The notes under the pieces are model-generated. The model made no database searches, had not been told where the DNA came from, and saw only the letters and a list, made by a program, of their open reading frames with translations. The translations under genes and the position numbers were made by a program. This document shows positions 58,005 through 64,000 of a stretch of 64,000 nt of DNA, piece by piece (positions within the stretch are counted from its first letter, which is position 1; every line of letters begins with the position of its first letter). This DNA is from Desulforhabdus amnigena (GTDB lineage: Bacteria > Desulfobacterota > Syntrophobacteria > Syntrophobacterales > Syntrophobacteraceae). The stretch spans positions 4,172,501 to 4,236,500 of the forward strand of contig NZ_BSDR01000001.1 in the NCBI RefSeq assembly GCF_027925305.1, in the 5' to 3' direction.

Positions 58005-58341
58005 ATGTCACCCTTTTCTCATGAATCAGGAACGGTGCAGGTTCGTTTCGCAAGGATTGAATTCGGTTGTCCCGCACTCGAAAAACAGCTCTGCCAGAAA
58101 TTGCCGATTTGTAGCATATGCCGGGTGATTTCGCAACATGCACACTATACTGGGAAAAAGAGGCTTTGAATTCAAGGTGCAAGGGGGGATGTGAAACGGG
58201 GGGGGCCGGGAGCGACTTCTTCTGGAAAAGAATAATGATAGCGGGCTTATGGTATCCTTGCATGTCGGGCTTGTCAGCCCGACATGCAAGGAGGGAATGT
58301 CCGGGAACCGTTGGTACTTCACTTATCGTAGAAACTGCGCC
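58005..58341. other. Gene-free stretch between cyclophilin and leuS
   Basis: No gene. It contains a perfect 16-bp stem hairpin at 58256-58291 and a poly-G tract around 58195-58206. On the minus strand TTGCGA-N17-TACAAA about 100 bases before leuS is a weak promoter candidate. Confidence 0.5.
58256..58291. repeat. Perfect 36-base hairpin
   Basis: CCTTGCATGTCGGGCT and AGCCCGACATGCAAGG are perfect complements around a four-base loop. There is no T-run on either side, so it is not a standard terminator. It lies 50 bases after the cyclophilin stop and may act as a transcript end or be a REP-type unit. Confidence 0.75.
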
Positions 58342-58944
58342 TTACTTCAGCCTTTTGACGCTTTCTATCACCACTGGGGTTTTGGGTACGTTCTGGTGGC
58401 CTCCCACCGTTATCGTCTCCACTTTCTTGATCTTATCCACTACATCCATCCCTTTGACGACCTTCCCAAAAACCGCGTACCCGAATCCTTGGGGAGTTTC
58501 GTCCCTGTGATTGAGAAAATCGTTGTTTTTTACATTGATGAAAAACTGGGAAGTGGCGCTGTCCACGACATTCGTTCTGGCCATGGCGATGGTTCCCAGA
58601 TCGTTTCCCAGCTCCGCAGAGGCTTCATTCTTGATGGGTTCGTGCGTCTCTCGTTTTTTCATGTCCGGTGTGAACCCCCCACCCTGAATCATGAAATCAT
58701 CCATGACTCTGTGAAAAATCGTGCCGTCATACGCTCCTTCATCCACATACCTGAGAAAATTCTTTACGGTGATGGGGGCCTTGTCTTGAAAGAGTTCAAT
58801 TTGAATTTCTCCCAATGACGTTTTCATTACGACAACCGGATTGGCGGGTTTTTTTGTCTTTTCCTCCGCCACTGTGGTGGAGGGGTTGAGAAACAAAGTC
58901 GTGACTGCAATGAGCGACGTAATGGTCATTAGAATTCTGGACAT
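58342..58944 (-). CDS. Exported cyclophilin-type peptidyl-prolyl isomerase
   Basis: A 200-residue protein with a signal peptide (residues 1-26, [19 protein letters not shown]) and a complete cyclophilin domain, with [18 protein letters not shown] (catalytic Arg and Phe region), the [20 protein letters not shown] segment and [14 protein letters not shown]. It would isomerise prolyl bonds in the periplasm. I chose the ATG at 58944 (AGAGGAGGA upstream); an upstream start at 58965 adds seven residues. Confidence 0.92.
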   Translation of the reverse strand: MSRILMTITSLIAVTTLFLNPSTTVAEEKTKKPANPVVVMKTSLGEIQIELFQDKAPITVKNFLRYVDEGAYDGTIFHRVMDDFMIQGGGFTPDMKKRETHEPIKNEASAELGNDLGTIAMARTNVVDSATSQFFINVKNNDFLNHRDETPQGFGYAVFGKVVKGMDVVDKIKKVETITVGGHQNVPKTPVVIESVKRLK

Positions 58945-59005
58945 GAGAGATCCTCCTCTTAGCATTTGTAGATGGATACTGGTGTGCTGAAAATCAGGCT
59001 AAACC

Positions 59006-59098
59006 GATCCGCAGATTACACAGGTTGCACAGACTAAATGATTTTCCCCCAAGATAAAAGGTTTCTTGATCTGCGAAAATCTGCGCAATCTGCGGATA
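59006..59098. repeat. Dispersed repeat with ATCCGCAGATT ends
   Basis: ATCCGCAGATTACACAGGTT at the left is inverted at the right as AATCTGCGCAATCTGCGGAT, with an inner TCTGCGAAAATCTGCG. I recall similar rCGCAGATTACGCAGAT elements scattered in many bacterial genomes. It lies between the cyclophilin and copper-ATPase genes. Confidence 0.65.
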
Positions 59099-59117
59099 AA
59101 AAAAGAATCAAAAAGCG

Positions 59118-61673
59118 TCAAACAGCTAAACTCTTGTTCTTGGAGCTGATCCTTTTCCTTGAAATGCGAAGCGTGTTTCCAATCACCGTGAGACTGCTGC
59201 CGAACATGGCCAGAACGGCGATGAGAGGATTGAGAATCCCCGTGACCGCCAGGGGAATTCCCAGGATATTGTATAGAAAGGCAAAACCGAGATTTTCATG
59301 AATGATGCGTGTCGTCGTCCTGGAGAGGTCGAGCACTTCCACTAATTTTTCGGGATGTCCCGTGATGAGGGAAATGTCCGACGCTTCCTGGAGAATGTTC
59401 GATCCCGTTCCGAGGGAAAGGCCCACATCCGCCTGGGCGAGGGCCGCCGCATCATTGATTCCGTCTCCGACCATGCCCACCCTGTGTCCTTCTCCCTGCA
59501 ACTTTCGAACGATCTCCACCTTGTCTCTGGGAAGGGCCTGGCCCACGAAGTTCAAAATGCCAAGAGCGCGGGCCACGGCACGGGTCGTTTCCTGGGAATC
59601 CCCCGAAACAAGGTGGACGGTCATGCCCCTGGCATGCAACTGATCCAGCGCACTCGACGCGCCCTTTTTGAGGGTATCCCCGAAAGCCATGCACCCCTCT
59701 ACCTTGCCGTTCCAGCCGAAAAAAACAACCGTCTCTCCGTTGCTCTCCAATTCCCTGGCATCTTCGTCCATTTGAGGGGAAAAGAGCAGCCCTTCCATTT
59801 CCATGAATGCCCTGTTGCCGGCAGCCACTGTCTCTCCTCCTACACACCCTTTCACTCCCAGTCCTTCGAATGCTTCCACATCGGATGCTTCTTCCCATTC
59901 GATGGACTGTTCCCGGGCTTTACGGAGAATTTCTTTAGCCAGAAAATGGGATGCGCCCACTTCGATGGACGCCACCTTTGCGAGGGCTTCTCTCGGAGAA
60001 ACATGGGAAGCGATGATCCGGCGCAGCGAAAAAGAGCCCTCGGTTATCGTGCCCGTCTTGTCGCAAATGAACACGTCCAGGTCTTTTGCCCGCTCCAGGG
60101 CCGAGGTGTTCCGAATGAGTATCCCGTGAGTTCTCCCCATACCGATGGCTGCCACCTTGGCCAGGGGAGTGGCTATACCGAGAGCGCAGGGGCACGTGAT
60201 CACCAGGACGGTCACGGCCCGCAGCAGGGCCTCGTCCGAGGTGAGGCCGCGGACAAACCACAGGTACCCCGCAGTCCCTGCCGCCAGGAGGAGAATGAGA
60301 GGAATAACCATGCGTGTGATGCGGTCGGCAATGATTTCAAAAGAATTTTTCCCAGTGAGCGCCTCCTGCATGAGGGTGATCATTTGCCCGATGGCGCTCT
60401 CGCTTCCCACTCGCGTGGCTTTGAGGCAAAGTTTTCCCTGTAGAAGGTGAGCGCCCCCCATGGCTTCGTCCCCCGTTGTTTTCTTGACGGGGCGTGATTC
60501 GCCGGTGAGGAAAGACTCGTCCAACTCGGCTGTCCCTGAAAGGATGATTCCATCGACGGGTATGCGTTCGCCCGCTAGAACGATGAATTCGTTGCCGGGT
60601 TCCACCGCTTCGGAAGAAACCCACCGTTCAAGGCCTGCATGCACCAGGCGGACCTTTCCCTTGGAAAGCCGGTAGAGTTCCGTGATGCCTTTGGAAACCC
60701 GTTCTCGTGCCTGGATCTCAATGTATTTGCCCACAAGCACGATGGTGACCAGCATGGCGGCCGTATCGAAATAGAGGTGCAGACTGCCCGTGCCGATGCT
60801 TACGAGGCTGTAAAAATAGGCGGAAAGAGACCCTACTGCGATGAGTGTGTCCATGGAGGTGCTCATCTGGCGAAGCCCAAGAAATGCCCGTCTGAGGATG
60901 GGGTATCCGCCATAAAAAACCACGGGGGTCGAAAGTATCCAGAGAGGGTAGGAAAGATATTCGACGGCGTCTTTACCCAGTTCCTGAAAAAAACCGAAGT
61001 AAAGGACAAAGGAAATCATCATGACATTGGCGGTCAGAATGGCGGAAACCCCCAACCGTATGAGAAGATTCTTCTTTTCCTTTGATCCGTGAGAGTCGTC
61101 TTCACTGAAAAGCGCAGCACGGTATCCGAGTTTCGATATGTGGTTCAGGATGTCCTCTAAAGAGATGATATGCGGCAGATACTTGATCTGTGCCAGATCC
61201 GAGAGAAAAAAGACCCGAACGTCGACTATGCCTGGGGTCTTGCGCAGCACCTCCTCTATGAGCCATGAGCATGCCGTGCACCACATCCCTGTCACTCGAA
61301 AGGTCAATTCCTTGGAGAGGCCTTCCGGGTATTCAGCTTTGGGTGAAAGAGCCTCCTGCAGTGGGGCCTGTTTGGCCTGAAGTGCGGCCAGTTCCTCTTC
61401 GTTGGCGGGAATGATCCCGGAAGCGACGCAGGCGCGGTAGAGCTCCGTCTCTTTGAAATCAAGGTTTGCCGCATCCGGACTATTGAATAGGATTTCAAAG
61501 ACGTACATGCATCCAGGACAGCAGAAGTCGTACGTTGTGCCATGGATCGTACGCTGAGCCGTAGATCTTCCCACGGGAAGGCCGCACAGGCTGCATTTTT
61601 TCTTTACGGGATGGTGGGACACGGCTTTGGGTTCCGAAAGTATGGACCGGCGGTGAGACGAGGCTTCAGGCAA
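59118..61673 (-). CDS. ccoI: Heavy-metal P1B-type ATPase (CcoI/FixI-like copper exporter)
   Basis: An 851-residue copper-type ATPase. The N-terminus has a cysteine-rich metal-binding module (CSLCGLPVG and FCCPGCMYVF), then an HMA domain with GMWCTACSWL, eight membrane helices, the transport motif TCPCALGIATPLA, phosphorylated Asp538 (DKTGTITEG) and the [16 protein letters not shown] hinge. This architecture is that of CcoI/FixI, which exports Cu+ for assembly of cbb3 oxidase. Start is TTG at 61673 behind AGGGGG and overlaps the SafE-like gene by eight bases. Neighbouring cytochromes support the oxidase-maturation role. Confidence 0.9.
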   Translation of the reverse strand: MPEASSHRRSILSEPKAVSHHPVKKKCSLCGLPVGRSTAQRTIHGTTYDFCCPGCMYVFEILFNSPDAANLDFKETELYRACVASGIIPANEEELAALQAKQAPLQEALSPKAEYPEGLSKELTFRVTGMWCTACSWLIEEVLRKTPGIVDVRVFFLSDLAQIKYLPHIISLEDILNHISKLGYRAALFSEDDSHGSKEKKNLLIRLGVSAILTANVMMISFVLYFGFFQELGKDAVEYLSYPLWILSTPVVFYGGYPILRRAFLGLRQMSTSMDTLIAVGSLSAYFYSLVSIGTGSLHLYFDTAAMLVTIVLVGKYIEIQARERVSKGITELYRLSKGKVRLVHAGLERWVSSEAVEPGNEFIVLAGERIPVDGIILSGTAELDESFLTGESRPVKKTTGDEAMGGAHLLQGKLCLKATRVGSESAIGQMITLMQEALTGKNSFEIIADRITRMVIPLILLLAAGTAGYLWFVRGLTSDEALLRAVTVLVITCPCALGIATPLAKVAAIGMGRTHGILIRNTSALERAKDLDVFICDKTGTITEGSFSLRRIIASHVSPREALAKVASIEVGASHFLAKEILRKAREQSIEWEEASDVEAFEGLGVKGCVGGETVAAGNRAFMEMEGLLFSPQMDEDARELESNGETVVFFGWNGKVEGCMAFGDTLKKGASSALDQLHARGMTVHLVSGDSQETTRAVARALGILNFVGQALPRDKVEIVRKLQGEGHRVGMVGDGINDAAALAQADVGLSLGTGSNILQEASDISLITGHPEKLVEVLDLSRTTTRIIHENLGFAFLYNILGIPLAVTGILNPLIAVLAMFGSSLTVIGNTLRISRKRISSKNKSLAV

Positions 61674-62364
61674 TGATTTGAGCCCCCTGAAGGATCAGAA
61701 CGATGCCCATGAAAATAATGGAGACGGCGGCCACTTTCTCTCCCAGAAATCGAACTTTCCGAGAGAGAAAAGAAGCGGAAAGCCCTGTAAAAAACAGGGC
61801 GGGTACGGTGCCCGCTCCAAAGAGAACCATTGTGATGAAACCCTGCATCGGGTTCTGAGTGGAAGCCGCCGTGACAATCATCGCCCATGACAGGCAACAG
61901 GGAATCAGCCCCGTGGCCATGCCCAACAAGAGTTTTGAAAGAACAGTTTGAGACCGGAACAGGGGAGGGAAGCAGCGGCCGAAAAAGGAACCTGGGCCCA
62001 GGGAAACGGAGGTCAAGAAAGCGGGCAGGGGAATTGCCCGAAGGAGCATCAGACCGAGAAAAACCAGCAGCGATCCCGCAACGTAAGACATTCCACTGCG
62101 TAGACTGAAAAAGATCCTGGTCAGGTCGACGGCCCGGAAAAGACCCGCAGCCAGGGCTCCGAGAATGCCGTAAGTGGCGAGTCTACCGATGTGAAAGGCT
62201 ATATGGTGGAATAGCCCGAGCCTGGCAGGAAATGTGGAAAATTTTGTCGCTGTGTCCGATTGAGATTGCAGATGGAGGGAGTAGGCTAAAACCAGGGGAC
62301 CGCACATTCCCAGACAGTGAAGGCTCCCAAGGAGTCCGATGCTTAAAGGGAAGAAAGAGAACAT
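61666..62364 (-). CDS. SafE/DsbD-type membrane protein, cytochrome oxidase maturation
   Basis: A 232-residue membrane protein with about six helices. HCLGMCGPLVLAYSL and the GMATGLIPCCLSWAMIV segment form the paired Cys-Pro membrane motifs seen in the sulfite-exporter/DsbD-like group often found between ccoI and other cbb3 maturation genes. A role in copper or thiol handling during oxidase assembly is likely from context; actual sulfite export is not implied. Overlaps ccoI. Confidence 0.82.
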   Translation of the reverse strand: MFSFFPLSIGLLGSLHCLGMCGPLVLAYSLHLQSQSDTATKFSTFPARLGLFHHIAFHIGRLATYGILGALAAGLFRAVDLTRIFFSLRSGMSYVAGSLLVFLGLMLLRAIPLPAFLTSVSLGPGSFFGRCFPPLFRSQTVLSKLLLGMATGLIPCCLSWAMIVTAASTQNPMQGFITMVLFGAGTVPALFFTGLSASFLSRKVRFLGEKVAAVSIIFMGIVLILQGAQIIA

Positions 62365-62379
62365 GAGCAGTCCTTGCCT

Positions 62380-62883
62380 TTAGCCGTTTGAAGGGCTTTT
62401 GAGAGAGCGGATGAAATGGACAATGGCCCAGCGGTCCTCCTCCGCAATGGTGTAAGCCAACGGGGGCTGTCTTTTGGCTCCAAAACTCAGCTTGTAAAAG
62501 ATTTCTCCGTCAGTCTGCGCCTGAACCTTCGGGTCTCTCAGATCGGTCGGGAGGGGATGGAAGCTCTGACCGACCGTTCCATTCCCGTCCGCATTGGGAC
62601 CATGGCACATGAGGCAATAGGTTTCGTAACCCGTTTTCCCCCTGGCCACGGATTCCTGCGAGAGGATCAGGGGATTTTGCAGGGTCTTCGGATCTGATTT
62701 TCTGGCGATTTCGATTCCTCCCCGGGTGGGAATCGTCCCTTCGGGCATTTCCGGGATGACCGTCTTGTAAGTGCGCAGCGCCTCCTGTTCTTTCATGCGT
62801 GCATAGTCGCACCCGCAGAGCAGGGAGAACGCCATCATCACTACCGGAATGTAGTAGATCAGTCTGGATGGGCAGGCAATCAT
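62380..62883 (-). CDS. Monohaem cytochrome c lipoprotein without a distal Met
   Basis: A 167-residue lipoprotein: signal peptide ending LLCGC (lipidated Cys) and a class I cytochrome c domain with the haem-binding CLMCH at about residues 90-94. The C-terminal helix (EEDRWAIVHFIRSL) is typical of short cytochromes in ACIII/oxidase clusters. No methionine occurs after CLMCH; the usual MP motif is replaced by KRQPPLAY, so the sixth ligand must differ or be absent. It overlaps the upstream gene (TAATG), with AGGAGGGAAATA as ribosome site. Confidence 0.88.
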   Translation of the reverse strand: MIACPSRLIYYIPVVMMAFSLLCGCDYARMKEQEALRTYKTVIPEMPEGTIPTRGGIEIARKSDPKTLQNPLILSQESVARGKTGYETYCLMCHGPNADGNGTVGQSFHPLPTDLRDPKVQAQTDGEIFYKLSFGAKRQPPLAYTIAEEDRWAIVHFIRSLKSPSNG

Positions 62884-63170
62884 TATTTCCCTCCTGTTGC
62901 AGGCTCAATAGGGCCGGGTGTCACTCCGGACACATGCTGCGGCGCTAAAGGGGCCGGTTGTCCAAAAATCTTTGTGGCTCGGTGCGTGGAATAGATGGAT
63001 TCCGAAGGAATATCTTCGACGATATCGAAATCCCATGAGGGTTGTCCCTTGTCTCCCACGGCAAAGAAGATGAAAATGCCCCAGCAGATAAAGGACAGGG
63101 CAATGGCGACCACAATGGCCCAGCTGCGAAGGATGGATTTTCTTTCTTGATTCGAAGAAATGCTTTCCAT
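62883..63170 (-). CDS. Small single-helix membrane protein of the respiratory cluster
   Basis: A 95-residue protein with one helix (about 15-40, WAIVVAIALSFICWGIFIFFAVG) and a periplasmic Pro/Gly-rich tail. I do not recognise a family. Its position between a predicted oxidase subunit and a cytochrome c, with overlapping ends, suggests an accessory respiratory subunit. Start at 63170 has AGGAAAG at good spacing; an ATG at 63206 overlapping the previous stop (TGATG) is an alternative. Confidence 0.65.
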   Translation of the reverse strand: MESISSNQERKSILRSWAIVVAIALSFICWGIFIFFAVGDKGQPSWDFDIVEDIPSESIYSTHRATKIFGQPAPLAPQHVSGVTPGPIEPATGGK

Positions 63171-63205
63171 GGCTTCTTTCCTGATTGGACCCGGCAGGAA
63201 TACCA

Positions 63206-63475
63206 TCAAAAAGTAGGCCCTTTGATTCCAATAAAGATGACATAATAGACGGCGAAGAAGATCACTCCCACGAGCACGAGAGCTACAACGGGCGGTATGG
63301 GGTGATGCCCGGCCCGAATGCCGGACGGGTATTCTTCCAGGGGCTTTTCCTGATCACCGCCGGCACTTGGACGGTCATAATTGCGGAAGGAGATATAGAG
63401 AACAATGAGTGTTGTGAGCCCAATGCAAATGGCGAGCACTACGTTCTGGAAGTCCAGCACCGGGAAATATCTCAT
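63206..63475 (-). CDS. Two-helix membrane protein, CcoP N-terminus/CcoQ-like
   Basis: An 89-residue protein with helices at about 10-30 and 60-85. The stretch LEEYPSGIRAGHHPIPP followed by the second helix resembles the N-terminal membrane part of CcoP/FixP, but no haem motif follows. It may be a stand-alone oxidase subunit. Assignment rests on weak resemblance and context. Confidence 0.55.
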   Translation of the reverse strand: MRYFPVLDFQNVVLAICIGLTTLIVLYISFRNYDRPSAGGDQEKPLEEYPSGIRAGHHPIPPVVALVLVGVIFFAVYYVIFIGIKGPTF

Positions 63476-63482
63476 GACCCAC

Positions 63483-63749
63483 CTAACCCTTCATATGAAT
63501 AATGGATAAGCCGATGACGGCCAACATGCCGATACCTCCAAGAGCTAAAATGAACAAAAGGGCATAAGCTCCGCGCCCTATTTTGACAGGCTCTTGTAGG
63601 TCTGGAAGATCCTTTTGTTCGATAAGAGGCAGAAACCGGGCACGTCCCTGATCGGAAAACTGCCCTGCCCGAACCGCCCAGACAAAAGCGATCAAAGCGG
63701 TCCAGACACTGACGCTTACAAGGAGTATCCAACCCATGTAGTAGGCCAT
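63483..63749 (-). CDS. CcoS-like membrane protein with an extra helix
   Basis: An 88-residue protein. The N-terminal helix ending FVWAVRAGQFSDQ matches the CcoS signature (W-A-V-R-x-G-Q-F-D/S-D) of the cbb3 assembly protein, but a ~35-residue linker and a second helix (ALLFILALGGIGMLAVIGLSI) follow, which CcoS lacks. It starts directly after the upstream cytochrome stop. Confidence 0.6.
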   Translation of the reverse strand: MAYYMGWILLVSVSVWTALIAFVWAVRAGQFSDQGRARFLPLIEQKDLPDLQEPVKIGRGAYALLFILALGGIGMLAVIGLSIIHMKG

Positions 63750-64000
63750 TTACTTTTTCTCCGCTTTTTCAGGGGGTTCATAAGCTGCATCGATCCCCCT
63801 GGGTTCCTGGTTGGCGTCTGTCTCGGAAATGAAGTACACGGCGACATAATTGCCCACATCCCAGATTTTTTCCGATTCCAGCTCCCGCTTGAAATAAGGC
63901 ATCGCCGTTCCCGTGATTCCGTTCATGATCTGGTAGTAAAGAATGCCGCCGGATATCCCTCTTCCATTTACGGTCGTAAAATTGAGAGGGGGGGGATAAA
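63750..64000 (-). CDS. Cytochrome c, C-terminal part (5' end beyond window)
   Basis: The last 82 residues of a gene entering from the right edge. PPPLNFTTVNGRGISGG, then YYQIMNGITGTAMPYF, with the distal haem-ligand methionine in GTAMP, and IWDVGNYVAVYF are typical of the end of a class I cytochrome c domain such as in CcoP or CcoO-like subunits. The haem-binding CxxCH should lie outside the window. A charged KAEKK tail ends the protein. Confidence 0.75.
   Translation of the reverse strand, partial: YPPPLNFTTVNGRGISGGILYYQIMNGITGTAMPYFKRELESEKIWDVGNYVAVYFISETDANQEPRGIDAAYEPPEKAEKK

Overview
The window reads as chromosome of a Gram-negative bacterium, most likely a deltaproteobacterium (Desulfobacterota), perhaps close to the sulfate-reducing or syntrophic Syntrophobacteraceae. 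This is inferred from gene content: a complete LPS-export/KDO set beside rpoN, several NtrC-type sigma-54 activators, a pyruvate phosphate dikinase-like giant protein, an E. coli-type succinate dehydrogenase pair, and a cbb3-oxidase-like maturation cluster. No rRNA, tRNA, CRISPR array, prophage or intact insertion sequence was found. Nearly all genes are intact housekeeping or ion-homeostasis genes.

Layout. (1) 1-14400, minus strand: pyrG, kdsA, kdsC, lptC, lptA, lptB, rpoN, hpf, ptsN, rapZ, a mannose-type EIIA, rimI and a very long PPDK-like gene that runs off the left edge. The core is the widely conserved lptCAB-rpoN-hpf-ptsN-rapZ order. (2) 15016-25341, plus strand: an HU gene, then a TCA cluster of aconitase, citrate synthase, sdhA, sdhB, a succinate-semialdehyde-type dehydrogenase, fumarase C and a UbiA-family prenyltransferase. 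No sdhC/D membrane anchor is present. (3) 25420-37436: a signalling and potassium region. An AlgB-like sigma-54 activator, a KinB-like kinase and a receiver-TPR protein (plus strand) converge on a second KinB-like kinase, kdpF, kdpA, kdpB, kdpC and a KdpD that has only its sensor half (minus strand). (4) 38319-45024: an OsmC protein with an extreme Shine-Dalgarno sequence, then a complete seven-gene Mrp cation/proton antiporter operon. (5) 45133-53906: amidohydrolase, inositol monophosphatase, a small acidic protein, an AEC transporter, an operon of pyrB, pyrC and a sigma-54 activator, then greA and rpsT. (6) 53963-64000, minus strand: leuS-lptE-holA, a periplasmic cyclophilin, and the end of a respiratory operon (cytochrome c, small membrane proteins, lipoprotein cytochrome c, SafE-like protein, CcoI-type copper ATPase).

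The most unusual signals lie between and around genes. A roughly 115-bp palindromic element with terminal inverted repeats occurs four times (10879, 37974, 38994 inverted, 47193), and one copy supplies the stop codon of a neighbouring gene. A different element with similar design lies at 46211. A second intergenic repeat of about 110-130 bp occurs at 18808 and, inverted, at 35473. A REP-like doublet, a perfect 16-bp hairpin and other dispersed-repeat fragments fill further gaps. The best candidate for an undescribed system is the split Kdp control circuit: the KdpD sensor has no kinase, a KinB-like kinase sits at the head of the kdp genes behind a possible sigma-54 promoter, and a sigma-54 activator with its own KinB-like kinase lies next door.
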